Source: Alkalicoccobacillus gibsonii
GTDB lineage: Bacteria > Bacillota > Bacilli > Bacillales > Bacillaceae_D
Length of the DNA: 64,000 bases
Reading direction: 5' to 3'
Assembly: GCF_016798245.1 (NCBI RefSeq)
Contig: NZ_JAEUZA010000009.1
Coordinates: forward strand, 1 to 64,000
How positions within the stretch are numbered: the first letter of the stretch is position 1; each line of letters begins with the position of its first letter. The translations under genes were made by a program, and so were the position numbers. The notes under the pieces were generated by a model. It was not told the origin of the DNA and did no database searches. It saw only the letters and a list, made by a program, of their open reading frames with translations. Below, piece after piece: positions 49,862-58,128 of this stretch.

Positions 49862-50412
49862 AATCCCAAAAATTGTTTTTTTGCCATGTCATTCACAATG
49901 TTTCTCATGGGTGAAAGTGGTTTCGTATCGACTTTAGCTGCATCTAACTCCAGCTCCAGTTCTTTCGGTATAGTTGTTGAATCATCTATAAAACCAGCAT
50001 CTTGCATCCAATTTAACGCATAAGACCAGGCCTTTTTATACCGATTCCTCCTAATCTTCCAGGACTCCCACTCCCCTTTCCAACCTTCGGTCAGTCTCTC
50101 TATATCTTGTTCCACATGATAGATTCCCAAATGATAAGCGAGAATAAAGACTTGTCTCATTTGATTAATGTCACTAAATTTGGATACTTCTAATCGATGT
50201 TGACGTTCTAAAATATATCCCAATGGACTTAAGGAATCCGGTATCTTTACTCGCTCAACCGTCTGTTTCATTTCGCCCCGTATGGATGCATTGAAGCTCT
50301 CTGAAATATGAACCCCTTTGGCTTCAAAGGCTTGAAAAAGTTTCTTTTTTGCCTTCTCGGCCATGTCTTGGGTCGTTTCTGTATCAACTTTGTGTGCATT
50401 CTTCCCCACCAT
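49858..50412 (-). CDS. Hypothetical helical protein, 184 aa
   Basis: Soluble, mostly helical (AEKAKKKLFQAFEAKGVHIS, IERLTEGWKGEWESWKIRRN), no known motif. AAGGAGTAATGG precedes the start. Coupled to the membrane protein gene below it and 15 nt after the one above. Confidence 0.7.
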   Translation of the reverse strand: MVGKNAHKVDTETTQDMAEKAKKKLFQAFEAKGVHISESFNASIRGEMKQTVERVKIPDSLSPLGYILERQHRLEVSKFSDINQMRQVFILAYHLGIYHVEQDIERLTEGWKGEWESWKIRRNRYKKAWSYALNWMQDAGFIDDSTTIPKELELELDAAKVDTKPLSPMRNIVNDMAKKQFLGL

Positions 50413-50427
50413 TACTCCTCCTTTTAT

Positions 50428-50895
50428 TTATGACTGTGAGAACAATTGTAATGTCTTTTTCTGTTGATTTCGATACTTCGATCGAGCTTCATGTCTTGAT
50501 ACAGCTCGAATAGGTCGCGCATAAATGGTGATTACAACATCTGTATACGCAATATCAACATTCCCATATTCAACCGATTGATAGGGTCGCTTTTGTTGAT
50601 CATAAAAAAGTCGACCAAGGCGAACATTTTCCAATATGTGCTCTTTTCCTGTTTCAATACGCAATGTAAACGGTACAAGCGGTTCCCCAACACCTACAAG
50701 TGGTTGGGGGATGATGGCATCTTCACTAATTCGTTGACAGACGTACAAGATATCTAGCGTACTGTACACGATGGAAATATTTTGAATACCAATGACTAAC
50801 CATGTCTCATTATGAAGATTGAACGTATCACCAATCGTATCGGGCTTCTTATAGAGTTTCGTACGCCGCCGGATAGAACGAAATATTGAATTCAT
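50428..50895 (-). CDS. Hypothetical protein, 155 aa
   Basis: Basic N-terminus (MNSIFRSIRRRTKLYKKP) then a beta-rich body (NETWLVIGIQNISIVYSTLD). The ATG overlaps the stop of the gene at 50892 (ATGA). No family recognised. Confidence 0.7.
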   Translation of the reverse strand: MNSIFRSIRRRTKLYKKPDTIGDTFNLHNETWLVIGIQNISIVYSTLDILYVCQRISEDAIIPQPLVGVGEPLVPFTLRIETGKEHILENVRLGRLFYDQQKRPYQSVEYGNVDIAYTDVVITIYARPIRAVSRHEARSKYRNQQKKTLQLFSQS

Positions 50896-51065
50896 AACAG
50901 CGGATGACGCTGACGCATTTCGTGGGTCAACCGAACCGTTCCGCGCCCTCCAACCTCTCCAATTTTCGCCCCATTATACTTGATGTGATCTGTCCCGACT
51001 ACCTCAATCTCTAACCCATTGTGGAGCTGATCAATCTTCTCTAAGTTCATATATCGTGTACGCAT
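50892..51065 (-). CDS. Small protein, 57 aa, head of small-gene operon
   Basis: MRTRYMNLEKIDQLHNGLEI then a beta-like stretch (GTDHIKYNGAKIGEVGG) and a basic tail. GGAGGATT lies 6 nt before the ATG and the stop overlaps the next start. Too short to place; the coupling supports it as real. Confidence 0.6.
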   Translation of the reverse strand: MRTRYMNLEKIDQLHNGLEIEVVGTDHIKYNGAKIGEVGGRGTVRLTHEMRQRHPLL

Positions 51066-51087
51066 GATGAATCCTCCTTTTTTAGGT

Positions 51088-51129
51088 ATAAAAAAAACAC
51101 CAAGTTCACCAAAAGGCGTACTTCGTGTT
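51088..51129. terminator. Hairpin with T-runs after lipoprotein gene
   Basis: AAAAACAC-AAGT stem with its complement (ACTT-GTGTTTTT), T-runs on both strands, 13 nt after the lipoprotein stop. Confidence 0.7.
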
Positions 51130-51141
51130 TTTGTTTGTTTT

Positions 51142-51576
51142 TTATTCCTGGTTAAACTCTATGAAATCAACTAACGCACGATGAATGACATCGGGATCGA
51201 CTTCATTGTTTAATTCATCTAACTTTATTTGATTAACTAATTCACCATTATCATATGAAGCTACAGCATAACGGTTATTATGAAGGCCGTAATCTGAAAT
51301 TCTAGCACTACCATCAGCATGTTCTCTTATGTTAAATAAAGTGAGTTGTTCCCCAACTTCACCAAATGCTTCTTCTAGTTGTTCAAGATACTTTTCTTCT
51401 TCTGTTTCTTCACGGTATATATAGATAAATCCATCTTCAAAAGTGGTTGCTTCTTCATCATTAATTTCTTGTATCGGCTCCCCTGCACCAAACACAGAAC
51501 AACCTCCTAACACCAAAAAGCCTCCAAGGAAAAATGGCAGCATTCGTTGATTGAGTTTTGTTCGGTTTTTTCGCAT
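51142..51576 (-). CDS. Lipoprotein, 144 aa
   Basis: A lipobox LVLGGCS (Cys about 26) after a hydrophobic stretch, then an acidic mixed domain (EEATTFEDGFIYIYREETEE, EEAFGEVGEQLTLFNIREH). TTGGAGGCAACC precedes the ATG. It lies directly downstream of the large RNA-like block on the same strand. It may act in surface exclusion or in the channel; the sequence does not say. Confidence 0.78.
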   Translation of the reverse strand: MRKNRTKLNQRMLPFFLGGFLVLGGCSVFGAGEPIQEINDEEATTFEDGFIYIYREETEEEKYLEQLEEAFGEVGEQLTLFNIREHADGSARISDYGLHNNRYAVASYDNGELVNQIKLDELNNEVDPDVIHRALVDFIEFNQE

Positions 51577-51603
51577 AGGTTGCCTCCAATGAGATTTTAT
51601 CTA

Positions 51604-52127
51604 GACGCGGTTTTGAACTGTACCGAAAAGCAAACAGACACATGACATATCTGACGTTGAGATGTGGACAGAGGACTCCTGTATTACTAGGAATGAACCA
51701 CCTGGTCCGATCGTACGGGTGAAGCGACATGATAAGCAGCTAACGACATAGCGACGCCCTACTTACCGCCTTGTATTATGGCCGGAACAAGGAACCCTTT
51801 GTGGCAGTATAGCCACAATGTAATGCTGATATCTGGCACATTCAGCAACCTTATGACGATATGCGATCTCGCCTTCTCCTGGCTTCGTCGGACACGATGC
51901 CTCACCAGGTGAACTTGCGATCATCATCAACGAGCTATGTGATCACGACTACAGATAGGTCTCACGTAATCAACCTATCAACTGTTCTCTTCTAACACTA
52001 GTTGTCAATTAACCCTAGAAGAGTCTCGTATATCCCCCGCTACGTAGCCGAGTTAAAGCAAAGGGATATCATCTTATGGAGTTATGAAAGAACTCCTGCG
52101 CTTTTCAGCACAGTTCAAAACCGCGTC
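51604..52127 (-). ncRNA. Candidate large structured RNA, about 525 nt
   Basis: A gene-free block closed by a 28-bp terminal helix: arms 51604-51631 and 52100-52127, both reading GACGCGGTTTTGAACTGT outward. Two non-Watson-Crick positions are G-U pairs only if the minus strand is transcribed. Inside are many local stems on that strand: GGAGTT/AACTCC, ATATCCC/GGGATAT, CTCTTCTA/TAGAAGAG (8 bp), GATAGGT/ACCTATC, GTGGC/GCCAC, GCTGA/TCAGC, CTTGT/ACAAG. Size and density recall large ornate RNAs (ROOL, GOLLD) of Firmicute phages and plasmids; class membership is not shown. Confidence 0.65.
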
Positions 52128-52137
52128 ATGTCATAAT

Positions 52138-52371
52138 TTACTTTCCCCAAAGTTTAAGGGGTAAACACCTTTTCTTTCGTCTAGCAATCGTACGCCATTT
52201 ATTATCTTTGATTAAGGCGATATTGTAATAAAGTTCAGCAAGATGTTTACGCTTCCCGGTTTGATCATCCACTCCAACCAAACCCTTAACCCGCCATATA
52301 CGACCATCAAATGTTTTAACTGTATCAGCTTGACGGGCGATATCTACATAAGCTAACGTCGATTCTTGCAA
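52138..52371 (-). CDS. Hypothetical basic protein, 77 aa
   Basis: The TTG start is chosen because AAAGGAGG lies 7 nt before it; the frame runs 26 codons further (GTG) without support. The protein is beta-rich and basic (RIWRVKGLVGVDDQTG, KWRTIARRKKRCLPLK). It is the first minus-strand gene of the transfer region and its stop lies 11 nt before the structured RNA block. Confidence 0.65.
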   Translation of the reverse strand: MQESTLAYVDIARQADTVKTFDGRIWRVKGLVGVDDQTGKRKHLAELYYNIALIKDNKWRTIARRKKRCLPLKLWGK

Positions 52372-52477
52372 TGTGCTTCCTCCTTTGTGCGTTGGCAAGC
52401 CAAGCTCAAAAGGCAAAAAACCATCATTCTCCAAGAACAATGGCTGCACATACTAGTGTTTGCGTACACGGGTTCTC

Positions 52478-52506
52478 TTGAAGCTAGTTCATGAATCCGT
52501 TATACT
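52478..52506 (+). promoter_or_regulatory. Sigma-A-type promoter for small RNA
   Basis: TTGAAG, 17-bp spacer, TATACT. It faces the plus strand, away from the transfer operon. Confidence 0.75.
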
Positions 52507-52512
52507 TATAGT

Positions 52513-52610
52513 AAGTGCGAGGACAGAGTGCCTAGAGTTGGTTGTCACAACTTTTGGTATTGTTAACAAGTGGTGCTGGAACACCGCTTGTTAATGTCTC
52601 GCTTTTTTTT
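52513..52610 (+). ncRNA. Candidate small RNA, about 98 nt
   Basis: Runs from the predicted start after the 52478 promoter to a terminator. The 3' hairpin is TTAACAAG-GGTG/CACC-CTTGTTAA, and an outer helix GCGAG-ACA (52517-52525) pairs with TGTCTCGC (52595-52602), followed by eight T. No ORF with a ribosome site is inside. It may be a regulatory RNA or an attenuated leader of the gene at 52693. Confidence 0.65.
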
Positions 52611-52692
52611 AAAACAAAATTACTTTTTGTGCTTAACTAACACAATTTCATTATAGAATATCTTTCCTAAAATTGCAAGGGCGTGGTCGAAA

Positions 52693-53043
52693 TTGTCTAA
52701 AAATGAATCGAAATTCCCCTATAAACTTGAAATTGTATCAATGAGATTTTACGATAGTCTACTAATTGAAATAGACGAATATCAGATCAACCACTTCATT
52801 CCCTTTAGAAATGTTGCCATTCTAGAATTAATTCGATTAGGCCTATACCATCAATCAGATTCTGTTACTAATACATTAAGTGAATATGGAACCAAACAGA
52901 ATACTTCATTCAAGCAACTCAATCTCTCTTACCCCAAGCCCCTCTTAGATAAGATCGACGATTATCAAGAAGTACATGGTATCAAGACTAAGTCTAAAGC
53001 AATTACAAATTTAATAAAAATAGGGTTAAAGCACCCTTTCTAA
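52693..53043 (+). CDS. Two RHH-like units in one chain, 116 aa
   Basis: Two similar halves: LEIVSMRFYDSLLIEIDEYQ with AILELIRLGLYH, and KQLNLSYPKPLLDKIDDYQE with AITNLIKIGLKH. Each is a strand followed by two helices as in RHH repressors, so one chain could form a single-chain dimer. The start is a TTG with a weak AAGGG site upstream. It lies 80 bp after the small RNA and opposite the transfer operon head. It may be the main repressor of transfer. Confidence 0.68.
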   Translation: MSKNESKFPYKLEIVSMRFYDSLLIEIDEYQINHFIPFRNVAILELIRLGLYHQSDSVTNTLSEYGTKQNTSFKQLNLSYPKPLLDKIDDYQEVHGIKTKSKAITNLIKIGLKHPF

Positions 53044-53260
53044 AATTGTACGATTCTTTATATAAAAAGTTTCAGAATTTAGATCAATTTTAAAAAACCC
53101 CACATATTACCTCTAAATTTCCTCAACCTTTTTTCACAGTCTACTTATAAGTATTAATAACTAATGGTTCAAAGGTTGGGAAATTCTGATCATTTGATAA
53201 AAAACAACAGTATTAGGGTATTATTAGTAGAAAGTTTCCTATTACGAGGAGAGGTTTCTA

Positions 53261-54382
53261 TTGAGCAAAAAGATTACCCAAATAGATTTATATAATTTAA
53301 TCCATGAATGGCATCATTATATACTCTCTTTTAAGAAACATAAGGCGACCAGCTCGAAAGAATTTTTAGATAATTCTTTTGATGTGAAGAAGATTTTAAA
53401 TTCAAGTGATAAGTTAAACACTTTATATAGATTAATGTCATCAAAGCACAATCTCACTTTTAACGAAAATACATTGCAAGATAAAACTAATTTATGGGCT
53501 CAGAATCAAGAATCAACCTTAGATGATTCAATAGAAATTCTTATACATGATCACGCTGGCCAATTAGCATTTCAGAAAGAAGAGTATTCTGTTGCTATTA
53601 AGCATTATCAAAAAGTAGAATCACTTCTTCACACAGTAGAAGATACGTTTGAAAAAGCTGACTTTTTGAAACGTATCGGTATTCTGTATTACAGACTTGA
53701 TGAAACGCTAATAGCCAGTCTATATCTAGAGAGAGCTAAAAATATATTTTCAACCGATTGTTTCTATAAACTAAATGAAATCTCATGCAGACTTTTACTC
53801 GCAAGTATTTTATCAGAAACATTAAACTTTCAAGAAGCAGAAGAGAAGTACACAGAATTACTGGAGGAAAGTTTATTTGTTACTGATATGACCTTTTTTT
53901 GTTTAAGATCATTTGGAATGCACTTTATTAGAAGTAACCAGTTGGAAAAAGCTGAAAGAACATTTACTACTTTGTTGTGTGAGGAAGAGTACAGTTTAAG
54001 CGTAAATAATAACCTTTTTGTCACGCAAAATAAAATAAATCTTGCTAATGTCCTTTTTAAACAATCCCGTTATACAGAAGCTTGTACATTCTTAGAACAG
54101 GGAATAGAAGCATTAACCAATCATAAAGATTTTGAATTCAATTGCAGAAGTCAGTTCCTATATAGCTTATATGTCGATTTTGATATTGAGGCTGTTAACA
54201 AGCAAATTAATAATTTTCTTGAAGCTAATATGACTTACGAGGCTTCGGAGCTATCAGCCGATGTTGCTTGTTTCTACAGCTCTAAAGGGAATTTCTTAGA
54301 AGCCTATAAGTACATGGAACTTTCAAGAGATTATAAAACTCTAAGAAAGATCACTTTAGAAAAGGAGGTCAGTATTTCATAA
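53261..54382 (+). CDS. rap: Rap-type TPR protein
   Basis: A 373-residue helical protein without HTH. The N-terminal three-helix part (LYNLIHEWHHYILSFKKH ... LNTLYRLMSSKHNLTF) matches Rap proteins, followed by about six TPR repeats (AIKHYQKVESLL, ASLYLERAKNIF, AEEKYTELLEES, AEKAERTFTTLL-like). Rap proteins bind a response regulator or transcription factor and are blocked by a Phr peptide. The start is TTG with GAGGAGAGG upstream. The phr gene overlaps its stop by one base. Confidence 0.88.
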   Translation: MSKKITQIDLYNLIHEWHHYILSFKKHKATSSKEFLDNSFDVKKILNSSDKLNTLYRLMSSKHNLTFNENTLQDKTNLWAQNQESTLDDSIEILIHDHAGQLAFQKEEYSVAIKHYQKVESLLHTVEDTFEKADFLKRIGILYYRLDETLIASLYLERAKNIFSTDCFYKLNEISCRLLLASILSETLNFQEAEEKYTELLEESLFVTDMTFFCLRSFGMHFIRSNQLEKAERTFTTLLCEEEYSLSVNNNLFVTQNKINLANVLFKQSRYTEACTFLEQGIEALTNHKDFEFNCRSQFLYSLYVDFDIEAVNKQINNFLEANMTYEASELSADVACFYSSKGNFLEAYKYMELSRDYKTLRKITLEKEVSIS

Positions 54383-54519
54383 TGAAAACTAAAAATATTT
54401 TATTTACAGTAATAATCTTAGGTATACTAGCATTTTCTTTTCAAGGTGTAGAACAAAATGCTGGAAAGACAGTTGTACCCTTTAATACTTCATCAGCAAA
54501 AGTAGATATCCCACTTTAA
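54382..54519 (+). CDS. phr: Phr-type signalling propeptide
   Basis: A 45-residue propeptide: MKTKN, a hydrophobic helix (ILFTVIILGILAFSFQG) and a polar tail ending AKVDIPL. AAAGGAGG lies 13 nt before the ATG, and it overlaps the rap stop (TAATG), the standard Rap-Phr arrangement. The mature signal is usually five or six residues from the tail; which ones cannot be decided here. A terminator follows at once. Confidence 0.82.
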   Translation: MKTKNILFTVIILGILAFSFQGVEQNAGKTVVPFNTSSAKVDIPL

Positions 54520-54543
54520 AAGAGCCCTACAAGGCTCTTTTTT
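54518..54543. terminator. Terminator after phr
   Basis: AAAAGAGCC-loop-GGCTCTTTT with a T-run, shared by the converging membrane-protein gene at 54543. Confidence 0.88.
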
Positions 54544-54806
54544 TATAGAAAAACACCTAATATAAACCCTACAATCACAATAAACCCAAATATACCCGCA
54601 AACAACAAACCAATGAGTAGGACATACTTCGCAACGTACCATAAAACGATTGCCCCCATAAACAATACGACAGCTGCCATACCTAACAACAACACCTCTT
54701 GTGTATACGTCGCCAAAAGGAAAAGAACCACGCCTACGATCACGAACCATTTGATTTTCGGACTAAAGATAAACGACTTTACCGACTCTTGCGCTTGCGA
54801 ATACAT
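54543..54806 (-). CDS. Small polytopic membrane protein, 87 aa
   Basis: ATG of MYSQAQESVKSFIF with AAAGG 9 nt upstream (the frame starts three codons earlier at a TTG). Three hydrophobic helices (about 20-38, 42-62, 65-87). It begins 6 nt after the stop of the winged-helix gene at 54812. Function unknown. Confidence 0.65.
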   Translation of the reverse strand: MYSQAQESVKSFIFSPKIKWFVIVGVVLFLLATYTQEVLLLGMAAVVLFMGAIVLWYVAKYVLLIGLLFAGIFGFIVIVGFILGVFL

Positions 54807-54811
54807 ACACA

Positions 54812-55837
54812 TCAACCTTTCGTGGTTTTGTTAAATTCCGCATTAATCGCCTCAAAATCATCTAAGGTGGTTTCCTCTTCATGGCTAAATAAAGCTGTCA
54901 CTTGTTGTTTTGGTTTCACCGCAGCATCTTTCATGTTCAAGATGACATCCATCGCTTTTAAGAATGGATTATCTGAATCCGGATAGTGGTCATTGATCTG
55001 TTTCGAGAGAACCTTGTGAAAGGTTCCGTAGAAATACTTATACAGATTCGATTGTATTCTATTTTTCTTTTTCGCATAGATCGTCTGTTTAAATGCTTCT
55101 TTTGCGGCCAATACTTCTAATGCGTAGTAGTCTGCTAGAGTCCCGCCATTCTTCTCCACCTGCGCTTGGCGTTTACTCTCTTTTTTCTTATCCATCTTCA
55201 CACGCAACCATAGATTTTTAATCAGTTCAGCATCATCAAAGTATCTTTGTACATGTTCTTTAAATTCAACAGGTACATAAGATGGAGTGAAAGACGCGTC
55301 TAAGGTACGTATCTTTAAAGATTTTAAAGAACGAGTATTAACTTCACTAGTATCAGACTCCTCTTTCTCGTCAGAATGACTAGTAGGACAAGGATTTTCA
55401 GCATTTTCTCGTTCCGCCAATTTTTCCGGCTCTCGCTCCGCCAATTGTGTATCAGACGAAAACAATTCAAATACATAAATACTATGACCGAGGATATTTT
55501 TTTCCTTCCCGGCTTGGTCCTTTTGTTTCCGATTGACCACTTTTAAGATACCTAGCTTTTTTGCCTTCGTGATCGCGCGCTCAAAGGTACGACGTGATGG
55601 ACAAATAAAACCTAAACGGTGTGCAGCGTCTTTAATAATGGTTCCTAGCTTGGCTCCTACCACACCGTAAGCGGTTACGCCACGGTTCTTAATCTCTTTA
55701 AGGGCCACCAATTCACTTTTGCTGAATTGATCTTTATACTCTTTCATGGCATACATGAATGATTTGTTAAACGCATCAAGGCTCTTAAACCTGGATAGTG
55801 AACGACATTCATGTAGTAACAGCTCTCTGTACGACAT
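54812..55837 (-). CDS. Winged-helix plasmid protein, possible replication/regulation role
   Basis: A 341-residue protein. The N-terminal ~120 residues look like a winged helix (FSKSELVALKEIKNRG, CPSRRTFERAITKAKKLGIL), followed by an acidic low-complexity linker (about 140-175) and a helical C-terminal domain rich in Lys. This layout is seen in plasmid and phage proteins that act at replication origins, but no family is certain. A GGAGG site precedes the ATG. It reads away from the gene-free 55.8-57.3 kb block. Confidence 0.65.
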   Translation of the reverse strand: MSYRELLLHECRSLSRFKSLDAFNKSFMYAMKEYKDQFSKSELVALKEIKNRGVTAYGVVGAKLGTIIKDAAHRLGFICPSRRTFERAITKAKKLGILKVVNRKQKDQAGKEKNILGHSIYVFELFSSDTQLAEREPEKLAERENAENPCPTSHSDEKEESDTSEVNTRSLKSLKIRTLDASFTPSYVPVEFKEHVQRYFDDAELIKNLWLRVKMDKKKESKRQAQVEKNGGTLADYYALEVLAAKEAFKQTIYAKKKNRIQSNLYKYFYGTFHKVLSKQINDHYPDSDNPFLKAMDVILNMKDAAVKPKQQVTALFSHEEETTLDDFEAINAEFNKTTKG

Positions 55838-55963
55838 AAAAAATCCTCCTACTTATGCCCACTAACATCCAGCAATAAATAGAGGAAAAAGCTTTAATGT
55901 ACGCCAATATTATGGTATGATTAACTCAATCATAACTAAATATGAGTACAGAAAAAAGCCTCC

Positions 55964-56041
55964 ATCACTGGTTGAGAATTTTTAAAGTTTACCGTCGCCA
56001 AACAGTTCAAACTTTAAAAATGCAGTGGGGGGTTTTTTTGT
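55964..56041. terminator. Large bidirectional hairpin
   Basis: Outer helix CCTCC-CACTG/CAGTG-GGGGG and inner 12-bp perfect stem TTTTTAAAGTTT, with T-runs on both sides. It lies upstream of the winged-helix gene and may end transcripts from the ParA side. Another terminator-like stem (AAAAAGTAG...CTACTTTTTT) is at 56420-56461. Confidence 0.65.
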
Positions 56042-56218
56042 TTTTGTTTATTTTTGTATGTATTATGTTTAATCCTAGCATATTTTGTTAGAATGTGAAC
56101 CCCTTACATTAAGTATTTTGTCATTCTACACTAACTGCAGATTTAAAAACCTTAATGTACCAGTACTTAGAAGACTAAAAAATAATTAAAACAAAATTAC
56201 TTAACACTGTTACATTTT

Positions 56219-57300
56219 ACTGAACAGTATAAAGTAATAGTTTAAATGTTATATATATATGTTTAACTCGCGCTAATATTAATTAAAGCTCTATTTACAA
56301 AATTGATCGGTGTTAAATCAATCAAACTCTGAATGTGAAGTTTTAATGGTCGACAATTTGAATAATATGGCCTCCATCATGAGGGTTACCATAACAGCAA
56401 GCTTTCATTATATACTTGTTAAAAAGTAGAATCTTCTGTACTGGAAAGATCCTACTTTTTTATTCGAAGGCTAACCTTCTGAACTTTCAAATCTATTAGA
56501 TATGGCACTACTATGTGGATGATCGCAAGTCTTAATGGTCACTTAAAAGTAACCATAAAGTAGATCAGTGATATGTAGACGTATTACATATGACTGAACA
56601 GTAAGAATGAATATATTCATTGATTAAGAACATTTTTACCTTTCTCTATCTTCTTAATTAAAGCGTAATGACTATGTTTATCTACAAAAATACAATTACA
56701 TCATTAAATTTCACTCTAACTGCACCAGATTAAATATTGTTGATTGCTATGATATGATCAAACAAATTGAGTTAGTATTTTTAAAAGCTGACTAGTAAAC
56801 GTCAAGGTTGCACCTACTATATGAAATTGCGTGTATGAATAAGCCTGCAGTGCTCTGTGCTAGCCTAGTTGGTTTATTAATACTTTTTATTTAATAGATT
56901 AAGTATTAATGAACAGTAGTACTTAATATAAATTTTAGAATTAGGTTGTTAATATAACCAAAAGGAGAGCCACCTAAGACTCTCCTTTTGGTTATATTTA
57001 TTTTTCTATTCGCTAAATATCTCTCTATACACCAAATTAAATATTTACCATAACACATTCTATGTTCAGTAATACTGAACATTAATTATATTAATGAAAC
57101 ATTAAACTTAATAATATTAAAACTAATTAATACGTTTAATTTTCAGTGTGTAGTATTACTTAAACATAAATGTAAGAATGAACAGTAATCTTTTTTACTT
57201 GTACTCATCAATGATACTGTTCCTAAACTCTCTTATTTAATAAGTAATCTATTTCTTAGTATTTAATATGAATACTGTTAATGTTCATTAATACTGTTCA
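56219..57300. repeat. Scattered TGAACAGTA motifs upstream of parA
   Basis: Copies at 56219-56230, 56593-56604, 56910-56919, 57179-57189, inverted at 57215-57222, 57273-57280 and 57292-57300, plus a perfect palindrome ATGTTCAGTA-A-TACTGAACAT at 57062-57082. No gene is seen in this stretch. Candidate centromere or operator sites for the ParA/RHH pair. Confidence 0.55.
56952..56999. repeat. Two opposed iterons forming a 19-bp inverted repeat
   Basis: The arms contain TATAACCAAAAGGAGAG, the same as the Rep iterons at 58.7 kb, in head-to-head orientation with a 10-nt centre. It could bind Rep, act as a terminator, or both. Confidence 0.7.
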
Positions 57301-57357
57301 GTTTTACTTGTTAGTATGGCTAAACCATGTTATATTTACTGTGAGGTGATTAATGAT

Positions 57358-58128
57358 ATGGCACATACTATCATGTTTGGTATTCAAAAAGGTGGAGTCG
57401 GTAAAACCATGACAAGTGGCGTTACTGCTTTTCTTTTGAAAGAAGAAGGATTTCGTGTCCTAGCCGTAGATATGGATTCACAAGGTAACTTGTCTCAATT
57501 CTTAAGCGGTGTAGAAGACTTGGCTGAATTTGAAGGAGAGACTGTTTTAGAGGCCATTAAGAAAGGCGATGCAAAACCCTACATAAAAATGATTGATGAT
57601 CAGCTTCATTTACTACCTGCTGATGACTATTTAGCAACAATCCCTCAATTTCTCTTTAGAGAATACAAAGGGAATCCTTCTCTTGCCTTGAAGAGTTGTT
57701 TAGAGTCAGTCCAGGGTTACTACGATTATATTGTTATCGACACGCCACCTGCATTATCAGAACAAACAATCAATGCATTAGGTGTGGCGAATGATGTTGT
57801 CATCATGTTTGAGACTAGTAAGTTTTGTTATTCTGCGGTCCCTCGTTTCATTGAGACGATTGAAGCTGCGAAAGAACGTATAAATCCAGATCTTCGTATA
57901 GCTGGTATTCTACGGACACTTGCTGATTCCAGGAGAAGTGATTCAACCATGATGGTGAATCTAATTGCAGAAGATTATCCCGATCTTGTTTTTGATACGG
58001 TCATTCATCGACGTGCGACAACTGGTAGACTTCCAATCTATGGACTTGCTGAATCGCCCGAATCAAAACAAGCATTTAGCTATCATGCAAAATTTCTAAA
58101 GGAGTTGAAGTCCCGTGTCAGCCAATAA
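57358..58128 (+). CDS. parA: ParA-type partition ATPase
   Basis: A 256-residue ParA/Soj-like ATPase without N-terminal HTH. Deviant Walker A IQKGGVGKTMTSG (about 8), VDMDSQGNLSQFL and VIDTPPALSEQT. The ATG of MAHTIMF has GAGGTG 9 nt upstream; the frame opens 14 codons earlier. It overlaps the RHH partner gene by 14 nt, and candidate centromere repeats lie upstream. Confidence 0.93.
   Translation: MAHTIMFGIQKGGVGKTMTSGVTAFLLKEEGFRVLAVDMDSQGNLSQFLSGVEDLAEFEGETVLEAIKKGDAKPYIKMIDDQLHLLPADDYLATIPQFLFREYKGNPSLALKSCLESVQGYYDYIVIDTPPALSEQTINALGVANDVVIMFETSKFCYSAVPRFIETIEAAKERINPDLRIAGILRTLADSRRSDSTMMVNLIAEDYPDLVFDTVIHRRATTGRLPIYGLAESPESKQAFSYHAKFLKELKSRVSQ

Noticed and set aside
51461-51730. An 89-codon minus-strand ORF across the lipoprotein start
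   Set aside because: It overlaps the lipoprotein gene in another frame and the arm of the structured RNA; no ribosome site.
51604-52127. RNase P RNA, tmRNA or a group I/II intron
   Set aside because: The RNase P GAGGAAAGTCC-type block, a tRNA-like tmRNA end, group II domain V and group I core elements are not visible.
56355-56432. A 25-residue ORF (MVDNLNNMAS...) in the gene-free block
   Set aside because: No ribosome binding site and it runs into a terminator-like stem.
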